Program-made: the position numbers and the translations under genes
Origin: an uncultured Collinsella sp.
Lineage (GTDB): Bacteria > Actinomycetota > Coriobacteriia > Coriobacteriales > Coriobacteriaceae
Length of the DNA stretch: 40,556 bases
Assembly: GCA_959018755.1 (NCBI GenBank)
Contig: CAUEMA010000020.1
Span: forward strand, 1-40,556
Reading direction: 5' to 3'
Shown: positions 1 through 9,193 of the stretch, piece after piece
Numbering within the stretch: the first letter of the stretch is position 1
Layout of the letters: each line of letters starts with the position of its first letter
The notes under the pieces: model-generated
Seen by the model: only the letters and a program-made list of their open reading frames with translations
Databases searched by the model: none
Told to the model about the DNA's origin: nothing

Positions 1-1807
1 CGAACGCCTCGTTGCCGCGGCGGCCCTCGGCCATGCCATACCTGACGAAGTGGCGCAAGGCCGCATTGTCGTCAACCATGATTACGCCCGCGCCAGTCGT
101 TTTAATAAAGGCCTTCTTAAGATCGCTGTTGTGATCAAGATAGAACTTGAAATCGTAAACAGGAGAATAATCGATACCAGCAATAGTGACGACAGCCTCT
201 TTTAGCGAAGAAGTTCCCGTACCATGTCTTCCCTCGCTTTTACCCCACTTCATATAGTGAATATAGTATTTAGAAATATTAGTCCCGTACGCGGCCCTCA
301 GGTCGGGATACTCGTTGTAGTAGCTCTGGACGTCGAACGCCTCGTTGCCTCGGCGGCCCTCCGCCATGCCATAGTTAATAAAATGCTGGAGGGCCTTGTC
401 CTTATCGTTGTTGGCCCATTTAGCGACATCAGGATTATTCTTTAGGTAATAGTCAGCATCAAATACAGCGGAGTAATCCATCCAACTAGAACGCGGGAAC
501 TGAGCAATAATCGCATCGGCGTCAGCTTCCCCCAGACGCTTGCAGCCAGCATCGCTAAAGTATTTCCAAACGTCACCCGAGTTAGAAATAAAGCCATGCT
601 CGATCAAGATGCCAGGAATCCCCTGCTCGCGAGCACAGCGAACAACGGCAAATTCGTCACCAACCGTCATCTGAAACACGCCACGATAGGTCAAGCCAAG
701 CGCAGACAAATTATTCATCACTTTTTGGGCAAGCTCGACGGAGGCTTTCGTATAGCTCGTGCCATTGGCCGTAGGCGCGTAAACCTCAGCACCATGCGCC
801 GCAGAACTACCAGAGTTAATATGAAAACTCACAAAAGCTTGTGCACCTTGCTTTACGCATCGCTGAACGCGATACAGAAAATCGTTGCTGCCATAAGAAC
901 CACTTTGCCCTCGAGACATCACGACCTTAAAACCATATCGCTCCAGCTTGGCCTTACAGGCAACAGCAATCTTCCAAGTAAGATCCGCCTCGCTCTTCCC
1001 ATTACCTTGGGCGCCGGGATCAACGCCGCCATGACCAGGATCAAGAGCAATAACATACGAACCGTTCACAGCAGTATCGGCAAGAGAGAGAGATTGCTCC
1101 CCATTTGAGGCGGTAAGTGCGTCGCCAATCGTGGCAGCCTGAATCGCATTGCCAGAATCATCTGAATAATAAACAGACGAATTAGCACTGCCTTCGGCTA
1201 GGCCATCGTCCACAGCGGCATTCGCATCAATGTCGAACGCATATCCACATTGCATCAAATCGACACTGTGCTCCGTGGCATCGCCCTGCAGATGATAGGA
1301 GATCGAAATCAAATCATATCCGCACTCGGCATAATCCTTACCGAACTGAAATGCAGCAGCATTGCCACTGACGGCCGTCGCACTAACAGAAAGGGAGTGC
1401 CCAGTTGTGGATTCCAATTTAAGAGTCGCATCTGTGAGTGCATCAGAATCGTTAGGGGTGGCAAATGCAATCACCTGGTCCACACAGACTGGAAGCTGCG
1501 GATAGGCGATATAGAGATACTGATACGAATCGGTTAAAACGTCGCCGCTCCCATCCGCTACAACGGAAGGGTCATTTTCTTCTGCGACAAGATTGTCAGA
1601 GTCGTCCTGATTCTTATTGGAGGGCGAGGAGGCGGGGTCGTTAGTCGAGTTTGAATTGCTCTCAGAATCCGCGACTTCAGCAGTTGAATCCTGCTGTACA
1701 GGTTCACCATTGATTGCATAAGCAGTAGCAACCGGCCCAATCAATGGATTAAGTCCAATAACTAACGCTGCAACGGATACAACAAGCAGTTGCAGGTGAC
1801 GTTTCAT
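1..1807 (-). CDS. N-acetylmuramoyl-L-alanine amidase (Amidase_3), 3'-truncated by window edge
   Basis: Secreted zinc amidase expected to cleave the bond between MurNAc and the stem peptide of peptidoglycan. About 602 residues are visible; the frame is still open at base 1, so the C-terminus is missing. A signal peptide (MKRH, then a hydrophobic run ending ...ATAYA) is followed by a Ser/Asn/Asp-rich linker and a ~150-residue domain of unknown role. The Amidase_3 domain starts near residue 253 (ALDPGHGGVDPGA). The expected zinc and catalytic residues are present: H259, E273 (KSEADL), H329 (SFHINS) and E403 (LIEHGF). From about residue 440 come at least two repeats with YYL..NPDV and YGMAEGRRGNEAF, probably for surface attachment; the DNA of the repeats is also similar (1-41 and 331-372). 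The ATG at 1807 follows a GGGGG Shine-Dalgarno. The next genes upstream on this strand make glycosyltransferases, fitting an envelope role. Confidence 0.9.
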   Translation of the reverse strand, partial: MKRHLQLLVVSVAALVIGLNPLIGPVATAYAINGEPVQQDSTAEVADSESNSNSTNDPASSPSNKNQDDSDNLVAEENDPSVVADGSGDVLTDSYQYLYIAYPQLPVCVDQVIAFATPNDSDALTDATLKLESTTGHSLSVSATAVSGNAAAFQFGKDYAECGYDLISISYHLQGDATEHSVDLMQCGYAFDIDANAAVDDGLAEGSANSSVYYSDDSGNAIQAATIGDALTASNGEQSLSLADTAVNGSYVIALDPGHGGVDPGAQGNGKSEADLTWKIAVACKAKLERYGFKVVMSRGQSGSYGSNDFLYRVQRCVKQGAQAFVSFHINSGSSAAHGAEVYAPTANGTSYTKASVELAQKVMNNLSALGLTYRGVFQMTVGDEFAVVRCAREQGIPGILIEHGFISNSGDVWKYFSDAGCKRLGEADADAIIAQFPRSSWMDYSAVFDADYYLKNNPDVAKWANNDKDKALQHFINYGMAEGRRGNEAFDVQSYYNEYPDLRAAYGTNISKYYIHYMKWGKSEGRHGTGTSSLKEAVVTIAGIDYSPVYDFKFYLDHNSDLKKAFIKTTGAGVIMVDDNAALRHFVRYGMAEGRRGNEAF

Positions 1808-2114
1808 GCCAACCCCCATTAAATACAAGTTCAAATGATGCGCATAAATTATATTACAGGCGAAACCCAAGAAAGCTGTTTGCGCCAAGTCCCCATTCCA
1901 TTCTGGCCAGCGAAGAACCTAAAGGCGCTAAATGTATCGACCCAGAAATCGAAGTCAGCGTCATAGGGACAAAATTCAGCCTAATAATTCATCGCGAGCC
2001 AAATCGCAAAATCTACGATAGCGGTCTCTAGAAAATCGCCCAACAACCGCTTTTTTAACATGGCATTAGAATTGAATACAGGATATTCCCCGTTAGCGTG
2101 AACTCTTAAAAGGG
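1808..2114. other. Intergenic region upstream of the amidase
   Basis: No gene is seen. It is AT-richer than its neighbours and must hold the amidase promoter. A perfect TATAAT lies on the minus strand at 1853-1848, about 40 bases before the start codon, but I found no convincing -35 box at the right distance. No hairpin terminator for the upstream glycosyltransferase gene is obvious. Confidence 0.4.
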
Positions 2115-3338
2115 CTACCTTATCAAGCTTTCAATCAGTTTTACAGTCTTCATATACGAATGCGGGCGATCAAACTGCTCCTCTGCGATTTTACGAGCGG
2201 CCTCCCCCATCTGCTTGCGGTGCCATTCGTCTTCGACGAGGGCGGTAACCGCAGCGGCAAGCTTGTCGGGGCTTCCGGGTCGCACGTTAACGCCAAACCC
2301 GTCTGACTCGACCTTTGCGCGGAACTCAGCACTCATGCTGGTGTTGACCATGGGTTTGCCCGCCGCCAGATAGTCGCCGATCTTGGTGACGATACTCTGG
2401 GCGGCTTTTTCGACCAGCGAGTTTACCGTGATATCAGACCTGCTGAGCCATGCAGCCATCTTGTCATAGGGCAGGTACCCATGAAAGGTCACACCAGCGC
2501 CCGTCGATTGAACGACGGCCTTAAGGTTGTCACGTTCGGCTCCATCACCCAGAATCTGAAGCTTGACCTCGGGATGGGTCTTCTGAACCATCCCGATTGC
2601 TTTAACAAGAGTCTCCAGATCGTAGCAAGCGCTCAAGGTGCCGGCATAAGAGACCCAGATCTCTCCCGCCGGTTTATCAATCAAAACGGCGTTCTTGGCC
2701 ACACCGGCATCAAACTCGGCAAGCTGATTGCCGACGTACACGACTTCATTGGGAATACCCGAACGTGCATCGCGCACACCACGGTCGCGGTACTCCTGCG
2801 ACGTACCCACAATGGCATCGGCCAGCTGATACGTCGCCTTAGCCTGCTTGTAAAACGGAGCAAAGAAGATGTCCGAAAGGACCGGAACATCCAGAGCAAC
2901 GCGGAAAGCCTCGGGCCACAGGTCATTAACATCGACAACAAATGGAATGCCGTACTTATGGGCACATTTGCCGATCTCACGCGCAACATCGTTAGGCGGA
3001 ATCTGGCAGTAGACCAAATCGTACGCATGGTGTTCATCAAAAAACTTAACAACACGTTTTGAAACCACATGGTGGGCCCAAATACGCTGGGGACACATGT
3101 TCTTAGGGTAGACAGGCTCTTCAATAAAATGCACAGTAAAGGGATGCATGCTCAGATCGAGGTGCATAATATCTCGCTGCTGCTTATCCCAATGTTGAAA
3201 GCCACTGGTAATAAAATCAACGTCGTAGCCCTGCTCACACAGTAGCGTGGCAAGGTAGACGTAACGCGTTGCGCCTTTGACCTCGTGTCCCAGCTTAGCA
3301 TCTTGCGTATAGATAGCAATGTGTCCCTTAGAAGGCAT
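2115..3338 (-). CDS. Glycosyltransferase family 4 (GT-B fold)
   Basis: Predicted cytoplasmic GT-B glycosyltransferase of 407 residues, of the WbuB-like GT4 type that transfers a sugar from a nucleotide donor during cell-surface polysaccharide assembly. Seen: an N-terminal Rossmann-like half (HIAIYTQD...GATRYVYLATLLCEQGYDVDFIT), a VDVNDLWPEAF segment typical of these WbuB-like enzymes, and a C-terminal donor-binding half (WVSYAGTLSACYDLETLVKAI, LQILGDGAERDNL, VTFHGYLPYDKM). An ATG 15 bases further upstream is in frame, but the AAAGGAG Shine-Dalgarno lies between the two, so the start at 3338 (MPSKGH) is preferred. It sits 22 bases behind a GT2 gene on the same strand, presumably in one transcript. 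Donor and acceptor cannot be told from sequence. Confidence 0.85.
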   Translation of the reverse strand: MPSKGHIAIYTQDAKLGHEVKGATRYVYLATLLCEQGYDVDFITSGFQHWDKQQRDIMHLDLSMHPFTVHFIEEPVYPKNMCPQRIWAHHVVSKRVVKFFDEHHAYDLVYCQIPPNDVAREIGKCAHKYGIPFVVDVNDLWPEAFRVALDVPVLSDIFFAPFYKQAKATYQLADAIVGTSQEYRDRGVRDARSGIPNEVVYVGNQLAEFDAGVAKNAVLIDKPAGEIWVSYAGTLSACYDLETLVKAIGMVQKTHPEVKLQILGDGAERDNLKAVVQSTGAGVTFHGYLPYDKMAAWLSRSDITVNSLVEKAAQSIVTKIGDYLAAGKPMVNTSMSAEFRAKVESDGFGVNVRPGSPDKLAAAVTALVEDEWHRKQMGEAARKIAEEQFDRPHSYMKTVKLIESLIR

Positions 3339-3360
3339 GCAGCTCCTTTGCATGTAAAAT

Positions 3361-4440
3361 CTACGAACGCTCAGCAGAGCGTCGTTTTAAGGATAGCCCA
3401 ACGCGAGAAAGCGCAAAACCCAAGCCGGCGGTCTTTAGGGTATATCCAAATTCCCTGATTTGCGATATACGGTAAGCTAGAACGCCAGACCCGCCTACGG
3501 ATTCACCAGTCAGCTGCGAAAACGCCTGCTTTAGATGCGGGCTCACAGTATCCATAGCACGCACTATTGCCGGATCCATACGGCGGAATGTCTTCTTAAG
3601 AAGCACGCAGACATCTCGCTGCTCGAGGCCACCGTTCGCAAGGGCAAGACCAGCATGACGAAATCCCACCGTGTAAAGGGCGCGCCATATTCCCCTATCC
3701 GTAACGCCAAGTCGTTCGAGCACGTCGGCCATGTCATTCCAACGCGTTAAGGCAAGGGCGCTGTTAACGCTGGCAGACGATGCCGTGGGCAAATCCTCAC
3801 GATAACAATACCAAGCCTCATCGGTGTAAGCGATGGTCTTTGCCTGGGCAAGCGTCTCGATAAGAAAGGGATTGTCAACCCAGCCAGCACCTGGGACTTC
3901 TTTAAAGCAGATGCCATGCCCAACAAGGAAACTCTTCTTATAGAGTGCGCTCCAAATAGAAGGATGCTTTTGAATCAAGATGGGGGCATCGGCAAGAACA
4001 AAAGGCTGGCGCCCCGGCTTAACCCGATGGTAGTAATGGCAGTGGTAAAGATGTTCCCTTGGAGTGTCCGCCATATAGACACGCCAGTATGAGGATTTAA
4101 CCACGTCGGGATAATCCTGCTTGCAAGCCAGCTGATACAAAGCGGAAAACATGCCGGGTTTAAGGTAATCATCGGGCTCGACAACGGCAACGTATTCGCC
4201 CCGCGCCTCGTTAAAACCCCTGTTAACGGTTGCGCCATAGCCTTGGTTTGCTTTATCAATCACTCGCACGCGAGCGTCCCCTGTCGCATGGGCCTCCATA
4301 ATGGCAAGCGAGCCATCCGTCGAGCCATCGTTGAGCACGATGATCTCGAGCTCCTTCATCGGATCGGCTTCAATAGAGCTGAGACACTGATCGAGAAACT
4401 TCTCGGCGTTGTAGCATGGAACCACAACGCTAACGCTCAT
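3361..4440 (-). CDS. Glycosyltransferase family 2
   Basis: Predicted inverting GT-A glycosyltransferase for a surface glycan. The N-terminal nucleotide-sugar domain is clear: SVVVPCYNAEKFLDQCLSS, LNDGSTDGS, NQGYGATVNRGFNEARGEY and a DXD-like EPDD that would bind the metal. The C-terminal third is less conserved and has no obvious membrane span. Start choice is uncertain. The ATG at 4440 begins the usual family N-terminus but has a weak ribosome site. A TTG codon at 4455, in frame, has a strong GGGGGTG Shine-Dalgarno six bases upstream and may be the true start. A further upstream ATG would add 37 residues unlike the family. The gene is followed after 22 bases by the GT4 gene, suggesting joint work on one polymer. 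Confidence 0.85.
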   Translation of the reverse strand: MSVSVVVPCYNAEKFLDQCLSSIEADPMKELEIIVLNDGSTDGSLAIMEAHATGDARVRVIDKANQGYGATVNRGFNEARGEYVAVVEPDDYLKPGMFSALYQLACKQDYPDVVKSSYWRVYMADTPREHLYHCHYYHRVKPGRQPFVLADAPILIQKHPSIWSALYKKSFLVGHGICFKEVPGAGWVDNPFLIETLAQAKTIAYTDEAWYCYREDLPTASSASVNSALALTRWNDMADVLERLGVTDRGIWRALYTVGFRHAGLALANGGLEQRDVCVLLKKTFRRMDPAIVRAMDTVSPHLKQAFSQLTGESVGGSGVLAYRISQIREFGYTLKTAGLGFALSRVGLSLKRRSAERS

Positions 4441-4591
4441 ATCGCTCGTAGACAATCGACACCCCCATAGAACGTTGGATATACCAGTATTTATCCCAGT
4501 CGCCAGCACGACCAGACCGTTAGCGATCCGTTCTATAGTAGCGAGAAGCAAACAGAATGGGAAACAGATGCAGCCCGGTTATCGCCTGCCC

Positions 4592-6388
4592 CTACAGCCG
4601 CTGGCACACCGCTGCCACATGACACCCGTCAAACCCGAATCCCCAGCGCATGCGGCCCACACCGGGTCGCGGTACGCGAATCTTGTCGATGCCGTCGCGC
4701 TCTATGTCGAGCAGCGCCTGAACGGCCAGCAGCTCTAGGCCCAGCGCGTCCACACCGGAGTCAAACATCATATTGACCGTTATCAGCGGGCGCTCGTCGA
4801 GCATGCCGATCGTGTCTGCCACGTCAAACACGGTGCCCGTAGGAAATACCTGGATGTCCCAACGATCCGCGCCACGCTTTCGCCTCGAGGCAGGATTGGC
4901 ATAGCCCGGCAAGCCAAAGCAGAGCCCCTGCAAGAGCAGGTGATATGGCAGCTGCGCATCTGGGTTGTTCGCACCGATTCCCGCATCTCCCAGGATGCGT
5001 TCTAACGCCCGCTTCACCGCATCCTCGTCCCCACGGCACAACCCGTCTCGAAACGCATCGGCGTCTCGAACGTCCTCGGCAGCACGCTCAAACCAATCAA
5101 TAATCACCAGACGAAAGGCCTGGCGAAGCTCGTTATTGGGCAACCGCAGAGCACGGAGACGACCACCATGCTCCGGCTCCTCAATCAAATCCGTCGTCAG
5201 GAAACCGGACAGATACAGCGCCGTCCACAGGCCATCATCAGGCGAGGCCTCTGGCCCCGCAGCGCCCAAACCAAGCGAGACCTCAACGCATCCATGAGCC
5301 TCGAGCAAATCGAACAAGACCGAAAGGCGGTCGAGATTCCACCCGGCAACTACCCTACTCAGGCAATCGGCATACCCATACAGATCGGCTCGCACAGGCG
5401 CTGTGCAGCCTCGGTCCAGAAAACCGATCACACGCGTCGGACTCAAGCAATAGGCCCTGCCAAACCGATATCCCTCGAGCCATTCACGCGCATCATCCAG
5501 GTATTCCTCGCGTCCAGCATGACTCAACAGGGCCTCAACCTCGGCATCCGAAAAGCCGAACCAACGGTCGCACCACGTCGAAAGGGGCGTCGAAAGACGA
5601 TACGAGCAGCTGCGCGAAGAAAGCGCCGCCTCGGCAGGGTTAGGACGCTCCCCCATCAGACACGTCAACCGTAGCGAATGGCCCGTGGTGGCAATGGCGT
5701 CGAACAGCACGCGATCGAGCAGCTCCGCCGGATCGGCGCCGGAAGCGTCCCTCGCGCCCGCACGGCCCAACCACGCCGCGTCGTACCCATCAACGAGCAA
5801 TACAACCTGCTCATCGCAGGCAATCTCCAACAGCTCGATGAGCACACCAAGCGCCGAGTCAACCTCGGCCTCGCTCGCCACGCCACGCGCAACACGTTCG
5901 ATGTGACGCACCTTATCTCGTGCTAAATCCGGAGCCTCCAAGAGCGCCAACAAGCGAGCGCACTCGTCCGAAAGAGTATCGCGAACAACATCGGCAACAG
6001 CGGCGCCGCGCCTCGCGGCGCCAGAAAAGTCCAGCGATATCACTGGATAGCACGCATACTCATTCCGATAGCGCCCGCCATCCGCACCCCAAATCAGAGT
6101 ATCGACAAACGAGCTCCGACCGGCGCGACCGACTGCGGGACGCTCCAGAAAAGCCTTGAGCATCGACAAGTTCATGCTCTTGCCAAAACCCTCAGGTCGG
6201 CAGCACACCATAACGGACGCATCGCAATCCAGCATATCGGCAATAAACATGGTCTTGTCGACCAGCGTGCAGCAACCAAGAGCCTCCGCATAGTCGTACA
6301 TGCCGATGGGCAAAACCACATCGTCGGTACAGCCGATTAGACGCACGCCAAAGTCGGCAGCACAACCATTATTTGCCTGTTCAGACAT
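4592..6388 (-). CDS. AAA-ATPase-like / PD-(D/E)XK-like protein, apparently degenerate
   Basis: About 598 residues resembling the AAA-ATPase_like (DUF1703 type) family, whose members usually carry an N-terminal P-loop ATPase and a C-terminal PD-(D/E)XK nuclease-like domain; their role is poorly known. Seen: RPEGFGKSMNLSMLKAFLE (K70, S71) matches the family's RPRRFGKS P-loop. The Walker B segment is LLVDGYDAAW (D200 to D203), whereas relatives have DEYD, so the catalytic glutamate is replaced by glycine. At the C-terminus GADRWDIQVFP matches the nuclease GR.D strand, but the following strand reads RPLITVNMMF instead of an E-x-K, so nuclease activity is doubtful. Unusually rich in Cys. The start MSEQAN has AAGGGGAA upstream; longer in-frame starts give an implausible Cys-rich leader. 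It stands alone between envelope genes. Confidence 0.7.
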   Translation of the reverse strand: MSEQANNGCAADFGVRLIGCTDDVVLPIGMYDYAEALGCCTLVDKTMFIADMLDCDASVMVCCRPEGFGKSMNLSMLKAFLERPAVGRAGRSSFVDTLIWGADGGRYRNEYACYPVISLDFSGAARRGAAVADVVRDTLSDECARLLALLEAPDLARDKVRHIERVARGVASEAEVDSALGVLIELLEIACDEQVVLLVDGYDAAWLGRAGARDASGADPAELLDRVLFDAIATTGHSLRLTCLMGERPNPAEAALSSRSCSYRLSTPLSTWCDRWFGFSDAEVEALLSHAGREEYLDDAREWLEGYRFGRAYCLSPTRVIGFLDRGCTAPVRADLYGYADCLSRVVAGWNLDRLSVLFDLLEAHGCVEVSLGLGAAGPEASPDDGLWTALYLSGFLTTDLIEEPEHGGRLRALRLPNNELRQAFRLVIIDWFERAAEDVRDADAFRDGLCRGDEDAVKRALERILGDAGIGANNPDAQLPYHLLLQGLCFGLPGYANPASRRKRGADRWDIQVFPTGTVFDVADTIGMLDERPLITVNMMFDSGVDALGLELLAVQALLDIERDGIDKIRVPRPGVGRMRWGFGFDGCHVAAVCQRL

Positions 6389-6520
6389 CGCAACGTTCCC
6401 CTTAAATCGCAGCATGATGCCAATTGTAATGACCGCCTCGCACGTACTGATGTCGGTACACAAACATATCGGGCAACGGTAGCAACATGGGGTGTGAGGG
6501 GGCATAACTAATCGTTGCAC

Positions 6521-6558
6521 AACAAAACGGGGCCCGATGCATTCGCACCGGGCCCCGT
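6521..6558 (-). terminator. Intrinsic terminator after the surface-protein gene
   Basis: A perfect 10-bp stem ACGGGGCCCG / CGGGCCCCGT (6527-6536 and 6549-6558) with a 12-base loop. Read on the minus strand it is followed by TTTTGTTGT. It lies 32 bases past the stop codon of the gene ending at 6591. Confidence 0.85.
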
Positions 6559-6590
6559 CCCAACTCTTTAGCTATCTGACAACCGAGGGG

Positions 6591-8345
6591 CTACTCCTCA
6601 GAACCGTCCTCACCAGCAGTCTTATTCTGCTGATCGAGCTTATGCTTGCCACTCACAATAGACGTGGCACCCAGCGTGGCCAAGCTTGCACTGGCAAGGC
6701 TCGCCATAACGATGAGGTCGCCCGTCTTGGGCATGTTACCGCCCGAAGACTTGGTCGTGGTCGTGGTGGTCACCGTTTTAGAGCCATTTTGCTCCTGGTT
6801 CTGGTTGTCGGTCTTGCCCTTTTCCTCGTCCTTCTTCTGAGCGGACTTCTCGCCCTTTTCCTCAGAGCTAGTACTCTTATCGGACTCGGTCTTCTCGGAA
6901 TCATCGTCCTTGGAGTCGCCCTTTGCGGCCTCGGCCTTTTCCGTGGAAGTCTGATCAGAATTGTTCTTGTCAGGAGACAAGCTGCTTGCGCCAGCCATCA
7001 GCGAGGAACCAAACGTGTAGCCAAGCTGCACAACGAAAGAGGGCTTCTTGTCCGTCGAAATAACCGGCGCGTCCGGCGCCTTATTCGAGTCGTCCTTGGA
7101 AGCACCGGAATCAGAAGCGGCGTCAGAGTTAGAGTCATTGCTAGAACCAGTATCGGCGGAAGAATCGCTCGAGCCAGTGGAAGAGTCAGAGGAACCAGCG
7201 TCGGTCGAACCAGAGGCGGCACTGCCCGTATTGCCGGCAGAACTTGAAGACGAATCGCCCGCAGCAGAGCCGTTCGAATCGGAGCCGCTCGAGGAAGAGC
7301 CGTCGTTGGTAGTGCCACCAGCAGAGCCATCGCCGTCAGTATCGGTCGAGGGCGCATCCGTATCATTATCGTCGCCCGCACCGTCATCGGTACCAGGCGT
7401 CGGTGCGGCGGGAGCAGCAGGCGCCATGCTCGGACCAGGCGCCGGCGTGGGCTCGGGCTGCACGGGCTCCACAGGCGTTGCCGCGGAAGCCTCGTCCTCG
7501 GCGATATAGACGAGGCAATCCTTGAGCTCATTGCGGTAGCGGTTCTTCCAGCCCTCGTGGTACTGGGGCTGGCTTGCATACTTGGTCGCCACATTATTGA
7601 CCACGCTGTTGGAAAGCGCCGTCACAAACTCGCGGTCGGTCATACTGTTAGAAAGGTTTGCCCAGCGGAAAAAGTCCTGGCAGCCACCGGTGCCGCACAT
7701 ATTGGTGATACTCCACACCATACCCTTGACGCAGTCGGCACGGCCGGAGATGTCAATGCCAAGAGCGCTCTTGAGCCATGCCTCGGTCACTGCATAGTAC
7801 GAGTTGTACGCATAGGCATCCTGCAGGGCCGAGAACTCAGCAGGGTCGGCGTTATAAGCACCCTGGAAGGCCTCCTGCGCAATACGGCCCAGCTCGGTGA
7901 GCTGGCCGTTCGCATACATGGGGTTGTTCACGTTGGAAATCTCGCTGCCGCGATCGATCGCAGCCTTAAGCATGCCGTACTTAACAGAATCGTAGTTGTA
8001 GACCTGCTTCATAAACGGAACGAGCGACCAACGACGGTCGAACTGGTAATAACCAAGCGCGTTGTAGCCGTCGCCATACGAAAAGCCCTGGTTATAGTTG
8101 CCGTGGCTCTCATATTTGGTGAAGTACTTCATCTCGGCGGTCACGTTGACAAACGAAACACCCTGAACCGACCTCAGCACGCCCGAGAAGGACTGCTGGG
8201 TGTAAAGGCCCTTATCGATATCGGTGGCATCCGAGGCAACACCCGGCGTGGGCTCCTCGGCAACAGCAGTCACAGGCGCGGCAACGGCGCCAAACGAAAG
8301 CGCCAGCGTCAGGCCCGCGACAATCGCGGAATGCTTGGGCTGCAT
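6591..8345 (-). CDS. Secreted Ser/Asp-rich protein with lysozyme-like N-terminal domain and MPKTG sorting-like signal
   Basis: 584 residues, probably exported and held at the cell surface. A signal peptide (MQPKHSAIVAGLTLALSFGAV...AVAEE) leads into a ~250-residue globular domain containing KYESHGNY and GYNALGYYQFDRRW; the YES...YxQF pattern and the later VKGMVWSITN resemble by eye lysozyme-like peptidoglycan hydrolases of phages, with the Glu of YES as candidate acid. This is inference. Next come a Pro-rich stretch and about 130 residues of almost only Ser, Gly, Asp, Ala and Thr, then a Lys/Glu-rich stretch. The end has NMPKTGD (M538-G542) in place of LPXTG, a hydrophobic span and KHK, but then 15 more, mostly acidic, residues, which is odd for a sortase signal. 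The ATG at 8345 has a strong GGGAGG ribosome site. Confidence 0.8.
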   Translation of the reverse strand: MQPKHSAIVAGLTLALSFGAVAAPVTAVAEEPTPGVASDATDIDKGLYTQQSFSGVLRSVQGVSFVNVTAEMKYFTKYESHGNYNQGFSYGDGYNALGYYQFDRRWSLVPFMKQVYNYDSVKYGMLKAAIDRGSEISNVNNPMYANGQLTELGRIAQEAFQGAYNADPAEFSALQDAYAYNSYYAVTEAWLKSALGIDISGRADCVKGMVWSITNMCGTGGCQDFFRWANLSNSMTDREFVTALSNSVVNNVATKYASQPQYHEGWKNRYRNELKDCLVYIAEDEASAATPVEPVQPEPTPAPGPSMAPAAPAAPTPGTDDGAGDDNDTDAPSTDTDGDGSAGGTTNDGSSSSGSDSNGSAAGDSSSSSAGNTGSAASGSTDAGSSDSSTGSSDSSADTGSSNDSNSDAASDSGASKDDSNKAPDAPVISTDKKPSFVVQLGYTFGSSLMAGASSLSPDKNNSDQTSTEKAEAAKGDSKDDDSEKTESDKSTSSEEKGEKSAQKKDEEKGKTDNQNQEQNGSKTVTTTTTTKSSGGNMPKTGDLIVMASLASASLATLGATSIVSGKHKLDQQNKTAGEDGSEE

Positions 8346-8458
8346 AAAATCCTCCCTGCATTGGTGTAGTTAAAGTTCAGTTTGCAAAGATAAAAATAAG
8401 TATTGCAGCTCGCCCGTTGTTACACAACAACCCCTCGGTAAACGGCAACAACCCTCCG

Positions 8459-8494
8459 CGAAATCTTAAGGAATTACGAAATCTTAAGGAATTA
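8459..8494. repeat. Perfect 18-bp tandem duplication at the end of the HEPN gene
   Basis: The 18-mer CGAAATCTTAAGGAATTA occurs twice without spacer (8459-8476 and 8477-8494). The second copy contains the stop codon of the HEPN gene on the minus strand, so the first copy duplicates the gene's stop region. Most simply a slippage product. Confidence 0.9.
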
Positions 8495-8911
8495 AACAAA
8501 CTGGTCGTCGGGCGCCAACAGAAGCTCGCCGTAACGCTCCATCAACCCGTCCCTCAACTGGCAGAAAGCAGGGATATAGACGTTCAAGATGCGCCGAATC
8601 AAATCTTGAGCGAGCTTGTTGTCATAGATATGGACGTTCGTATTGCGATCTCTGAGCATATCTAGCCAGGCCGCCTCATCAATAAAGTCGTAGAATCGGT
8701 AGGACTCCTTCAAGATGGCACGAGGAGACCCCGACGCGGCAAGCGTGGCGCCCTCATACTCGAGCAGACGCTTAAGGAGCTTCCAGCTCAGTTCAAATTG
8801 AAGATTGAACTTATTAATCAATCCACTCTGAACAAAATCATTGTTGAGATCCTGATTGGGCGCATCCTCAAGATTCGCCAAGGCACTGGCAAAGTTCTCA
8901 TATTTTTTCAT
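8492..8911 (-). CDS. HEPN-domain toxin of an MNT/HEPN pair (HI0074 / HepT-like)
   Basis: 139-residue all-alpha protein of the family once called nucleotidyltransferase substrate-binding protein. Such HEPN proteins act as ribonuclease toxins held inactive by their MNT partner. The signature R89-NTNV-H94-I-Y96 fits the RX4HXY motif: Arg and His form the nuclease site, and the Tyr is the residue that partner enzymes AMPylate in the studied MntA/HepT system. Family N-terminus LxxLexA and FELSWKLLKRLLEYEG are present. Its start overlaps the MNT gene by 14 bases, so translation is coupled. Activity here is inferred from motif conservation only. Confidence 0.88.
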   Translation of the reverse strand: MKKYENFASALANLEDAPNQDLNNDFVQSGLINKFNLQFELSWKLLKRLLEYEGATLAASGSPRAILKESYRFYDFIDEAAWLDMLRDRNTNVHIYDNKLAQDLIRRILNVYIPAFCQLRDGLMERYGELLLAPDDQFV

Positions 8912-9185
8912 ACAGAATCACACCATCCCTGGCAATTTCATCGAGCAATTGCTGCGACAAGGACTCGTCGAGATTGACGACATCTACATCTAAAAGAGTA
9001 TCAAGACGCTCCTCGATCAAATATGAGAAACGGCCGAAATCCCGACAACCTGCTACGGCGATGTCAATATCGCTCTTGGGTAAGTTGTCGCCTCGAGCAC
9101 GAGAACCAAACAGCACAACCTTCTCGGCGTCACATTCCCGAGCAAAAACTTCGATTTGCTTATACACCTTGTCGAGAGATGCCAT
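8898..9185 (-). CDS. MNT-domain nucleotidyltransferase antitoxin (MntA-like)
   Basis: 95-residue minimal nucleotidyltransferase. The catalytic pattern is complete: G27-S28 followed by ten residues and D39-I-D41 (GSRARGDNLPKSDID), i.e. GSX10DXD. In characterised pairs this enzyme transfers AMP to the HEPN toxin and so neutralises it. The gene starts only 8 bases after the stop of the Rrf2 regulator gene and has a weak AGGG ribosome site, so it is probably read through from that gene. It overlaps the HEPN gene downstream. Confidence 0.88.
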   Translation of the reverse strand: MASLDKVYKQIEVFARECDAEKVVLFGSRARGDNLPKSDIDIAVAGCRDFGRFSYLIEERLDTLLDVDVVNLDESLSQQLLDEIARDGVILYEKI

Positions 9186-9193
9186 TTGCAGCC

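Noticed and set aside
1955..1975. TAGGGACAAAATTC upstream of the amidase, similar to the iscR palindrome half-site
   Set aside because: Single half-site with no inverted partner nearby; likely chance.
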